Below, piece by piece: positions 1 to 6,231 of a stretch of DNA of 8,705 bases. How positions within the stretch are numbered: the first letter of the stretch is position 1; every line of letters starts with the position of its first letter. Made by a program: the position numbers and the translations under genes. The DNA is from an uncultured cyanobacterium (GTDB taxonomy: Bacteria > Cyanobacteriota > Cyanobacteriia > Pseudanabaenales > Pseudanabaenaceae): the NCBI GenBank assembly GCA_903819605.1, contig CAIJEA010000010.1:1-8705 (forward strand). The letters are read 5' to 3'. Below the pieces are notes generated by a model, which was not told the DNA's origin, did no database searches, and saw only the letters and a list, made by a program, of their open reading frames with translations.

Positions 1-186
1 GCAATATGTAAGAACTCTTGTCCAACCTGCTGGAGGTTCTTTAGTATTAACAATTGTAGCTCTATCTCTAGGTTGAAGCCATGTAACTTTAATGTCAGGG
101 TTATTAAAATATCCAGCTAAGATATTAGTAATTACTCTCTTATCAGTTACTCCCTCAACAATTCCAGCAAAAGTACGCTTTTTCAT
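1..186 (-). CDS. TOPRIM-like (DUF4276/RloB-type) protein, N-terminal part only
   Basis: This is the first 62 codons of a minus-strand gene that runs off the left edge of the window. It starts at an ATG at 186-184, one base after the TAA stop of the upstream ATPase, so the two are almost certainly translationally coupled. The N-terminus reads MKKRTFAGIVEGVTDKRVI: a basic start, a short hydrophobic strand and then E-G-x-T-D (E11, D15). This matches the first conserved TOPRIM motif (hhhEGxTD), where the Glu helps bind catalytic Mg2+ in OLD nucleases, DnaG-type primases and RloB/DUF4276 proteins. The later Asp-x-Asp motif lies outside the window, so nuclease activity cannot be judged. The pairing with an ABC-type ATPase supports an effector or nuclease partner role. 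The gene is certain from the open frame and coupling; the TOPRIM assignment is an inference from one motif. Confidence 0.72.
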   Translation of the reverse strand, partial: MKKRTFAGIVEGVTDKRVITNILAGYFNNPDIKVTWLQPRDRATIVNTKEPPAGWTRVLTYC

Positions 187-187
187 A

Positions 188-1297
188 TTAGAAATTATCT
201 GGCAACCCTCCAATGTAACCATTCATAAAGGCTTCTGATAATAATACAGGTTCTTCATCTTCTAATGGTTGCGGTGCAAATATACGTTCTGCTTTTGTAT
301 GACCATAAATATTTCGATAAATCGTAAAAAGCCTTTGATCATCATCATGTAAATCTAATCCATCTAAAACCGCAGGATTATGGGTTGTGAATATAACTTG
401 CTTATTATTATCTTTTGCTAGGTTTATTAATTCTTGAATTAGTCTTGTACACAACTTAGGGTTGAGAGCATTTTCGATGTTGTCAATTGCAAAAAAATTC
501 GGTGTATCATCACTGACAAACAATGCAAAATAAAACATCAAAAACAAAAAGCCTTCATTAGAGCTTCTCTGATTAAAGTAAGGTAAATCTTTGTCTAAAT
601 ACCTATCTTTAATTTGAATATTTCTCTCTATATCAGAATCTGGATGTATTTTAAAATCATCAAACCAATCAATGAGTTCAAGCCTTTTTTTTATTTCCCT
701 GATTTTATCTGGATTCCGACTTAAAACCCTTAAAAGTTTAAGTAAGCCTTGTCCTTTAGTCCCTAATGGTTGTATCTGTCCTTCCACTTCAAAAGTTCGC
801 AACGAAGAATTTTCAGGCGAATAAATTAGAAAATTTTTTAAATAATAAATATTATGCCAAGAACCTTCTATAAACGTTTGATAAGATTCAGGTGGTGTAA
901 TAACTCCTTTTCTTAACAGAGACATGTTATTTTCATGTCGATTAGGATCGCCAATACTATTCCAAGTAGAGTAAGGCTTATTCTCATTCTGTATGACAAA
1001 ATCCAATGGTTCTTGCCCATTTTTTGTTGTCACCCTTAGATTTATTTTTATCTCTTTTGTAATATTCTCTTTATCAAACGCCGATCGCATAAATTCTGGT
1101 TCTGTGACTCTAACTCCTCTAGGAGCTAAAAACTCGTTGTCTAACTTGTCCCCTTCTGCCGCACTAGCTAAAGCGATCGCTTCTAAAATATTGCTCTTAC
1201 CACAGCCATTCTCACCAATAAACACGTTAACCCGACCCAAATTTATCTTGAGACTTTGGATTGACTTGTAGTTCTCGATTTGAACTTCGGTAAACAT
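188..1297 (-). CDS. AAA family (AAA_21/OLD-like, ABC-type) ATPase
   Basis: This is a 369-residue soluble SMC/ABC-type ATPase. The N-terminus is the usual strand plus 'NYKSI' of RecF/OLD-like ATPases. It is followed by a Walker A loop GENGCGKS (residues 28-35). A Ser-rich, signature-like segment RSSNEGF lies shortly before Walker B. The Walker B region is FFAIDNIENALNP (D272), and the H-loop His is H306 in FTTHNP. The middle (about 60-230) is lineage-specific with no recognised domain. The Walker B Asp is followed by Asn rather than the usual catalytic Glu; E275 two residues later might substitute. The ATG at 1297 is 38 bp after the PAP2 stop with no clear Shine-Dalgarno. The stop is one base before the TOPRIM-like gene, so the two form an operon. 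In known families such pairs (RloA/RloB, AbiL, PARIS) sense phage and gate a nuclease or toxin; here that role is inferred from architecture only. Only one HIP1 octamer lies in this 1.1-kb gene. Confidence 0.9.
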   Translation of the reverse strand: MFTEVQIENYKSIQSLKINLGRVNVFIGENGCGKSNILEAIALASAAEGDKLDNEFLAPRGVRVTEPEFMRSAFDKENITKEIKINLRVTTKNGQEPLDFVIQNENKPYSTWNSIGDPNRHENNMSLLRKGVITPPESYQTFIEGSWHNIYYLKNFLIYSPENSSLRTFEVEGQIQPLGTKGQGLLKLLRVLSRNPDKIREIKKRLELIDWFDDFKIHPDSDIERNIQIKDRYLDKDLPYFNQRSSNEGFLFLMFYFALFVSDDTPNFFAIDNIENALNPKLCTRLIQELINLAKDNNKQVIFTTHNPAVLDGLDLHDDDQRLFTIYRNIYGHTKAERIFAPQPLEDEEPVLLSEAFMNGYIGGLPDNF

Positions 1298-1302
1298 AGG
1301 AT

Positions 1303-1376
1303 TGTGGATTAGTCGATTAAACTTGATGAGATTAGTTATAGCTTAACATTTACCCTACTTAACCAACTAATCCACA
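1303..1376. repeat. 11-bp perfect inverted repeat around the PAP2 stop and ATPase leader
   Basis: TGTGGATTAGT at 1303-1313 is the exact reverse complement of ACTAATCCACA at 1366-1376, with 52 bases between. One arm lies in the 38-bp gap before the ATPase start and the other in the last codons of the phosphatase gene. It could form a long-loop hairpin in the shared transcript or be a divided operator. It has no T-tract next to it, so it is not a convincing terminator. A repeat of this length could also arise by chance. Confidence 0.35.
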
Positions 1377-1965
1377 TCACCCAAGCGATCGCCAACGCCC
1401 AACCGCCCAAAACATCACTGGGATAATGCACACCCAAATATAAGCGCGACCAACCGATCGCGATCGCCAACAACACACCACAAAACAAAAATAGCGATCG
1501 CCAATGCCTTTGAGGAACTAAAACAGCGATCGCCATCACAAGAGTCAAACTCAACATCGCATGACCACTGGGAAAAGAAAAATCAAACTCAGGAGAAAGC
1601 GACTCCCATAAAGTAGGACGGTGGCGATGAAAGAGAACCTTCGTAATCAAATTGAGAAGCCCACTGCCAATAATCGTAATCAGCAAATAACTGAGCGATC
1701 GCCATTGCTTGCGCGATCCAAGGAATAGACTCACAAATAAGGCGATCGCCGCAATACTTTTTGCTCTTCCTAATTGAGTTAGTGAATAAGCGATCGCATC
1801 TAAGTCTGGACTGGCGATAGCATAGATTTTTTCGAGAATCGTCACATCCCAAACCAAGCTGAAGTTACTGGCGAAGACTGCGATCGCAATGCCGAAGAAA
1901 CATACAAGAGGCAGAATAATTCCCAGCAAAATCAGTGAATAGGATTGGCGGAGAATCAACAACAT
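1336..1965 (-). CDS. PAP2 superfamily membrane phosphatase
   Basis: This is a 209-residue integral membrane protein with all three signature motifs of the type 2 phosphatidic acid phosphatase superfamily. Motif 1 (K-x6-R-P) is K109 to P117 in KVLFHRHRP. Motif 2 is PSGH at 132-135. Motif 3 (S-R-x5-H-x3-D) is S173-R174-H180-D184. H180 is the expected phosphohistidine nucleophile and H135 the acid. About six hydrophobic segments (near 10-32, 57-82, 92-108, 137-150, 157-171 and 185-204) place the active site at the outer membrane face. Likely substrates are lipid phosphates such as phosphatidate, phosphatidylglycerol phosphate or undecaprenyl diphosphate, which cannot be told apart from sequence. 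The length is normal for the bacterial family. The ATG at 1965 is the first in-frame start beside the hydrophobic N-terminus. The gene is unusual in holding eight HIP1 octamers. It lies 38 bp before the ATPase gene on the same strand. Confidence 0.93.
   Translation of the reverse strand: MLLILRQSYSLILLGIILPLVCFFGIAIAVFASNFSLVWDVTILEKIYAIASPDLDAIAYSLTQLGRAKSIAAIALFVSLFLGSRKQWRSLSYLLITIIGSGLLNLITKVLFHRHRPTLWESLSPEFDFSFPSGHAMLSLTLVMAIAVLVPQRHWRSLFLFCGVLLAIAIGWSRLYLGVHYPSDVLGGWALAIAWVMWISWLSRVNVKL
1385..1887. repeat. Cluster of eight HIP1 octamers (GCGATCGC)
   Basis: The cyanobacterial palindrome GCGATCGC occurs at 1385, 1460, 1494, 1526, 1695, 1742, 1790 and 1880, all inside the PAP2 gene. That is about one per 63 bases, against about 13 copies in the remaining 8.2 kb. 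In the gene they often encode Ala-Ile-Ala or Ala-Ile within membrane helices, so codon use for hydrophobic residues and HIP1 enrichment reinforce each other. HIP1 is an over-represented motif, not a mobile element, and its role in the cell is not settled. Confidence 0.9.
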
Positions 1966-1998
1966 AATTTTAAGCAGAATGGATTAATTTCCAACTAA

Positions 1999-2158
1999 GG
2001 GTTCTAAAACTTAATAAAGAACCAATTTTTTGTGGCGCTTCGCAGCGCCACAAAAAATTGGTTCTTTATTTTACTGCAAGTCCCTAACAGTAATTAAAAT
2101 CACAAAGATGAGATAACGTAAGGCTCTTTGTGGTGCTAATTGACAAAGTTTAGAACCC
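1999..2158. repeat. Possible MITE-like element bounded by imperfect inverted repeats
   Basis: GGGTTCTAAAACTT at 1999-2012 and AAGTTTAGAACCC at 2146-2158 are inverted copies that differ by one extra A in the left copy. They bracket about 160 bp with no convincing gene, and the long hairpin at 2013-2070 abuts the left copy directly. Short terminal inverted repeats around a non-coding, hairpin-rich core are typical of miniature transposable elements or other intergenic repeats. I see no clear target-site duplication. The rest of the divergent intergenic region (1966-1998 and 2159-2210) holds only possible promoter elements. Confidence 0.4.
2013..2070. repeat. Perfect 27-bp stem hairpin with 4-nt loop
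   Basis: The left arm at 2013-2039 and right arm at 2044-2070 are exact reverse complements, 27 of 27 bases. The loop is TCGC at 2040-2043. The core stem contains GTGGCGCT/AGCGCCAC; the outer part is A/T-rich (AATAAAGAACC at the foot). It sits between two divergently transcribed genes, upstream of both, so it does not end either of them. A perfect stem this long suggests recent origin or selection on the structure, as in a mobile hairpin repeat (REP or MITE-like), more than a simple terminator. Confidence 0.92.
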
Positions 2159-2173
2159 CAAAAAACTGAAGAA

Positions 2174-2202
2174 TTGCACAAGTTTGAGGAACATCGTATA
2201 TA
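2174..2202 (+). promoter_or_regulatory. Possible sigma-70-type promoter for the TMEM175-like gene
   Basis: TTGCAC at 2174-2179 is followed by a 17-base spacer and TATATA at 2197-2202. The -10 is good but the -35 matches only the first three consensus positions. Transcription would begin near 2209-2211, which would make the ATG at 2211 leaderless and leave about 30 bases before the alternative ATG at 2241. Weak evidence. Confidence 0.3.
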
Positions 2203-2210
2203 GTATCTCA

Positions 2211-2948
2211 ATGAGTTCCCAATCCTCACTAGTGATAGAAATGCGTTTTCCTCCATTCCGCTTTGTCAATTTACTTAGAGGCGTAAGGAATAAGATCTCT
2301 TCAGAGACTGAAAATACTGATATTAGTAATCATCGTATCGATGCCTTAGTCGATGCTTTTTTTGCGATCGCCTTAACACTATTAATACTTGACATTAAGA
2401 CATTTCATGTGGAGTCAGATGCTGAACTGATTCAGAAACTCATTACCTTGCTCCCTAAGTTTTTTACTTACTTTCTGAGTTTTGCAATTCTAGGGCTACT
2501 GTGGTTTGAGCATCAAATGGTGTCCCATTATGTCGCACGATCCGATCGCACGCATATTTGGCTGAACCTACTTTTTTTGATGTCTATTTCCTTAATTCCT
2601 TTTTCAGCATCGTTGTTAGGCGAAAATCTTTCTCATCCCTCAGCTACTACCTTTTATGGTATTAACCTTTTTATTACAGGATTAATTCAATATTTTGATT
2701 GGGAGTATATAACTCGCAAAAATCGCTTAATCGATGAAACCCTGAATCGAAAATTAGTGCGCTCTATCCAAAAAACATTTTTGTTAGTGGCGCTAGGCTA
2801 TGCGATCGGGATTGAAGCTTCGTTCTATAGCATTCCCGTGAGTATCGTGATTTATAGTTTAGCTATTTTCGCAGGTGCATTGAGAATGAACGCCATCTTT
2901 CATCAGTCTCATGAGTTTAATCAGCCAGAAGTAATTCTCACGAAGTAA
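2211..2948 (+). CDS. TMEM175-type (DUF1211) putative potassium channel protein
   Basis: This 245-residue integral membrane protein (counted from the ATG at 2211) belongs to the TMEM175/DUF1211 family, whose studied bacterial members form tetrameric K+-permeable channels. The first membrane helix begins with the family signature region RIDALVDAFFAIALTLL (residues 42-58). The second conserved block, with WFEHQ near 98-102 and the run LNLLFLMSISLIPF near 118-131, is also typical. About six hydrophobic segments are visible. The canonical RxxxFSD signature reads R-x3-L-V-D, so the Phe and Ser are replaced while Arg42 and Asp48 remain. The frame is open back to a TTG at 2184. The ATG at 2211 is preferred over the ATG at 2241, but neither has a proper Shine-Dalgarno, and a possible promoter at 2174-2202 would favour 2241. 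The roughly 40-residue N-terminal extension is longer than usual. It stands alone on the plus strand. Confidence 0.85.
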   Translation: MSSQSSLVIEMRFPPFRFVNLLRGVRNKISSETENTDISNHRIDALVDAFFAIALTLLILDIKTFHVESDAELIQKLITLLPKFFTYFLSFAILGLLWFEHQMVSHYVARSDRTHIWLNLLFLMSISLIPFSASLLGENLSHPSATTFYGINLFITGLIQYFDWEYITRKNRLIDETLNRKLVRSIQKTFLLVALGYAIGIEASFYSIPVSIVIYSLAIFAGALRMNAIFHQSHEFNQPEVILTK

Positions 2949-2983
2949 AGAAGTGCAGCGCAGCGCGTGGCACTTCTTTTTTT
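2947..2983 (+). terminator. Rho-independent terminator between convergent genes
   Basis: AAAGAAGTGC (2947-2956) pairs with GCACTTCTTT (2970-2979) around a GC-rich 13-base centre that can add a CGC/GCG pairing. The plus strand continues with TTTT to 2983. The left foot overlaps the stop codon of the TMEM175-like gene. The T-tract overlaps the TAA stop (2984-2982) of the convergent glucosidase gene. On the minus strand the stem is followed by a weaker T-rich stretch, so it may end both transcripts. Confidence 0.8.
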
Positions 2984-5255
2984 ATGCCTCAATAATGACG
3001 CGGACATTGCCGCGTTTTTTATTGACACGACAAGCGGTAGTATCGCCAGAACGCTCAAACTCTAGATCTAGTAAGGTTTGTCCAATTCGTAAGTTTTGAA
3101 TTGATAGGCGATTGATCGAATTGAGTAAGCAGGGATCGAGAATTCTAAGTTGATTATTAGGCGCATCGGGGACAAAATTGACCATGACTGCAATTAATTG
3201 GAAGATGCTTCCCGTTGCCCAAGCTTGCGGTGAACAGGCGACAGGATATTGGACGGGAAAGCTAAATCCATCATGCTCATAGCCGCACAATAACTCAGGT
3301 GGACGGTGATAGGGTTGAGCGATCGTCATGTCGATTAAGCCTTGCGCGATTCTCAAGGATTGTTTGACGAGACTATGCGATCGCATCCCGATTGCAATCA
3401 GACTATTATCATGGGGCCAAACGGAACCAATGTGATAACCCATCGGATTGTAAGCGGGAGAAAGACTGCTCAACGTCCGAATTCCCCAACCATTGAACAT
3501 ATCAGGAGCATTTAAACGGGCGGCGACACTGATTGCCTTTTCATAATCGAAAATCCCTAAATTGAGGCAATGACCAGCATTAGAAGTAATACTATCAACC
3601 TGCTTACCTTTTCCATCTAAGGCGATCGCGCAATAGTCTTGATCGGGCATCCAAAAATCTTGATTGAAGCGTGATTTTAAATCTTGTGCCTGCGATCGCC
3701 AAAGTTCCGCCAGATCGAACAACTGTCTTTTTTCAGCCAACTCACTCATGCGGATTTTGGCAGCGTAGACATAGCCCTGCACTTCACATAAAGCGATCGC
3801 TCCCTCTGCGATATCTCCTTTACTATTGACGATGCAATTTTCGGAATCTTTCCAGCCCTGATTGAGCAAACCTTTTTCCGAAGAACGATGATAACGGAGA
3901 TAGCCCGTTTCTTGGCAGTTGCGATCGATCCACGCCATCGCCGAGAGTGCGTTCGGCCATAGCTGATCTAAGGTGGGCTGATCCGCAGTCCAAGCATAAT
4001 ATTCTGCATAGAGCATTAACCAGAGAGGAGTTGCATCCACGGTTCCATAATAGGGAGTATGGGGAACTTCATGACAACGCGCCATCTCCCCCAGTCTGAT
4101 TTCATGGAGGATTTTTCCCTTTTGCTCATCTTGCCATTCGTTATCAACTTTTCCTTGAAAGTAAGCTAAGAGGGACAGCGTATCACGGGCAATCGTGGGA
4201 TCTAAAACCAAAGTTTGCGAAGCCGAAATGATTGAATCTCTTCCAAATAAAGTCGAAAACCAAGGCACTCCCGCCGAAAGGAAGTTATACTTTTCCGATG
4301 TCTGTCTGAGCAAATAAATATCCTGCACAGCGCGATCGATTACATGATTCAGAGATTTATTATCAGTTTGAATTTTAGTGATTTGCTCAGTCCAGAGTTT
4401 CTCTTCTAATAATTCCTCTGCTTTTGCCTGTGCAAAGGTTTCAGGGACACTAACTATCGAGGTCGGACAATTATTGGTAAATAAATGAATTCGATATCCG
4501 ATCTTTCTCGATTCATGGGCGGCTAATTCTAAATGCCAGATGGCGGTATAGCCTTGAATCTCTTGGGGCTGAAAAGAGTCAAATTGAATTCGTGATTCCA
4601 TTAAAGAACCATCTAATCCCTCATAGGCAAGCACAATTTCTTTAGGCAAAATTTCCACGGCTTTTAGTTCTTCATTCGGTATATAGCGAAGAAAATTGCC
4701 CCTTTTTTCTCGCTTAGATCCTCTCACTTCAAATAAATCCAGAAAATCAGCATCTAAGCTTAAACTGAGCGTAAAGCTTACGGGATGGGTATTGTAGTTG
4801 GTTACTTGTGTCTGTTCAAAAAAACCGCCTTTAATCACAATTTCCCGATGAATATCAATGCTTTCCGCTTTAATGTGACCACCATTTTTATCATCAATTT
4901 CTGGATTTGCACATAAAACTGTCATCGCAAAGCCTTTACGCGCCGTACTACTAAAGGATATTGGCGATCGCCCCTCAATTTGTAATTCTAGGCGACTGAG
5001 AAATCTGGTATCACGGCAGAACAACCCCATGCTGTCTTCAATACCACCAAGGCGGCAGTTAAGGTCAGAGATATTTCCCAAAGTGTCGGTAATCAGGAAT
5101 AAATCATCATCTTTTAAGGTCAATGTGGCAATAGGATGCTCGCCGATGACGCAAACCCAAGGAGAAATTAGACTTTTATCAAGAGGAATGAATCTTCTTC
5201 CATTAATTTCAATTGTGTTGGGTTCAACTATGACTGCTTGAGTTAGGTCGGGCAT
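2982..5255 (-). CDS. Amylo-alpha-1,6-glucosidase / MGH1-like glycoside hydrolase (debranching-enzyme type)
   Basis: This 757-residue cytosolic protein has no signal peptide. Residues about 35-245 match the N-terminal domain of bacterial/archaeal-type glycogen debranching enzymes (GDE_N_bis), with the landmark MGLFCRDTRFLSRL at 76-89. Residues about 295-695 form an (alpha/alpha)6 barrel of the MGH1/GDE_C type. Landmarks are PWFSTLFGRDS (331-341), EIRLGEMARCHE (385-396), GTVDATPLW (404-412), GWKDSEN (467-473), GWGIRTLS (589-596) and HIGSVWPHDNSL (608-619). By analogy with related barrels, D470 in GWKDS is a candidate general acid and an acidic residue around 654-662 (PELLCGYEHD) the base. The reaction is probably hydrolysis of alpha-glucosidic bonds in a glucan or glucoside; family members are often annotated as debranching enzymes without biochemical proof. 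The ATG at 5255 has no Shine-Dalgarno and lies 37 bp after the DUF6544-like gene. It is the last gene of a five-gene run begun by a glycosyltransferase. Confidence 0.92.
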   Translation of the reverse strand: MPDLTQAVIVEPNTIEINGRRFIPLDKSLISPWVCVIGEHPIATLTLKDDDLFLITDTLGNISDLNCRLGGIEDSMGLFCRDTRFLSRLELQIEGRSPISFSSTARKGFAMTVLCANPEIDDKNGGHIKAESIDIHREIVIKGGFFEQTQVTNYNTHPVSFTLSLSLDADFLDLFEVRGSKREKRGNFLRYIPNEELKAVEILPKEIVLAYEGLDGSLMESRIQFDSFQPQEIQGYTAIWHLELAAHESRKIGYRIHLFTNNCPTSIVSVPETFAQAKAEELLEEKLWTEQITKIQTDNKSLNHVIDRAVQDIYLLRQTSEKYNFLSAGVPWFSTLFGRDSIISASQTLVLDPTIARDTLSLLAYFQGKVDNEWQDEQKGKILHEIRLGEMARCHEVPHTPYYGTVDATPLWLMLYAEYYAWTADQPTLDQLWPNALSAMAWIDRNCQETGYLRYHRSSEKGLLNQGWKDSENCIVNSKGDIAEGAIALCEVQGYVYAAKIRMSELAEKRQLFDLAELWRSQAQDLKSRFNQDFWMPDQDYCAIALDGKGKQVDSITSNAGHCLNLGIFDYEKAISVAARLNAPDMFNGWGIRTLSSLSPAYNPMGYHIGSVWPHDNSLIAIGMRSHSLVKQSLRIAQGLIDMTIAQPYHRPPELLCGYEHDGFSFPVQYPVACSPQAWATGSIFQLIAVMVNFVPDAPNNQLRILDPCLLNSINRLSIQNLRIGQTLLDLEFERSGDTTACRVNKKRGNVRVIIEA

Positions 5256-5292
5256 GTTATTTGGGGATTATTTACTAAGATTTTTTCTTTGA

Positions 5293-6231
5293 TTACGATG
5301 CAAATTCATAGCTAATCTTGGTGATTTTTCCTTTAAAATAGAGTTTAATACCTTCTGGATGCTCCCATCCCACTTCACCTTCTAAGGGAATCTGCATTCC
5401 ATTGTGAACTTCGTATTCTCTAAAATTGCCGACCCAAGGCATAAACATCAATTTATCACCAACTACGCGATAACAACGGGCTTCAGCACGCATACTGGTA
5501 ATTAATCCCTCAGCATCAAACTGAAACACCACCGAGGCAGTTGTTTTGCTATCGGTCAAAGTGGCGCGGCTAGAATGCTGATCGATCGCTTCCCAGACAA
5601 CACCCTGACTAGGCAACAACGCTGTCGGATACCAAACTGCTTCTGCAAAGAAGCGCAATAATTCGCCTTGGTTTAATTCAGGGGTATTGTGCATTTTGGC
5701 AACTGTGAAAAGTCCAAGTAATGAGGCTTTTAGATCTCCTTCTCCTAATAGGTATGTATCATGAACAAATACCTTAACGAATGGAATCATTTGGATTTTT
5801 GCATCCCAATCAAAGCCTAGCCTTTGAGTAGTCACAATTTGAGTAGCCGTAAACTTATGCCATTTATTTTCTGTTTCATTCATATGAAACTGTCCATGCT
5901 GAGAGAGTTCGACCTTTGTGACGATCGCTTGTCTATCTTTAATTACGGCTTTAAAAAATCGCTGTACAGGTTCTGGCAAGCCTTCAATTTCTTTTTGATC
6001 GTAAACTTTGGTTTGAATTGCTTGTTGTCCATTTGTCAGTTTGACCCGTAATTTATTAGTCTCAGCCCACCAGCGATCGCTCCCGTACATCGTAACGATC
6101 GCTAACAAAGCGACGATCGAGATGATAATAATGACTATTGGTGGTAATTTCAGCAAATAGTTCATAGATAAACCTAAGGTAAATACAGCTAGTATGAGGA
6201 CTATAAATCGCCATGTTTGGATGAATATCAT
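5293..6231 (-). CDS. DUF6544-type membrane-anchored protein of unknown function
   Basis: This 312-residue protein has two N-terminal membrane helices (about 8-29 and 31-48). A long hydrophilic domain follows, probably in the periplasm or cytosol depending on topology. The segment EGLPEPVQRFF (82-92) is the 'LPxPVQRY'-like opening of the DUF6544 family. The beta-rich remainder (GFDWDAKI, LRFFAEAVWYPTALLP, YRVVGDKLMFMPWVGNFREYE, then GEVGWEHPEGIKLYFKGKI at the end) fits that family; no catalytic motif is known. The start is well fixed: the ATG at 6231-6229 overlaps the TGA of the preceding DUF2807 gene as ATGA (6231-6228), the usual sign of translational coupling. A GGAG lies about 13 bases upstream. 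It is followed by the glucosidase gene 37 bp later. Confidence 0.82.
   Translation of the reverse strand: MIFIQTWRFIVLILAVFTLGLSMNYLLKLPPIVIIIISIVALLAIVTMYGSDRWWAETNKLRVKLTNGQQAIQTKVYDQKEIEGLPEPVQRFFKAVIKDRQAIVTKVELSQHGQFHMNETENKWHKFTATQIVTTQRLGFDWDAKIQMIPFVKVFVHDTYLLGEGDLKASLLGLFTVAKMHNTPELNQGELLRFFAEAVWYPTALLPSQGVVWEAIDQHSSRATLTDSKTTASVVFQFDAEGLITSMRAEARCYRVVGDKLMFMPWVGNFREYEVHNGMQIPLEGEVGWEHPEGIKLYFKGKITKISYEFAS

Noticed and set aside
993..1271. 92-codon plus-strand frame opposite the ATPase
   Set aside because: It is antisense to the Walker A region of a well-supported ATPase and has no motif of its own.
1589..1852. 87-codon minus-strand frame within the PAP2 gene
   Set aside because: It lies wholly inside a gene with all three catalytic motifs, in another frame, and its residues show no family resemblance.
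2140..2145. Perfect TTGACA -35 hexamer
   Set aside because: No -10 hexamer lies 16-19 bases downstream; the sequence there is A-rich with AAACTG. The hexamer falls in the repeat element.
2071..2256. 61-codon minus-strand open frame in the divergent intergenic region
   Set aside because: It overlaps the start of the TMEM175-like gene and the repeat region, has no recognisable domain or ribosome binding site, and ends at the foot of the hairpin. It is probably chance or repeat-derived.
5029..5241. 70-codon plus-strand frame opposite the glucosidase N-terminus
   Set aside because: It is antisense to a conserved domain and has no independent support.
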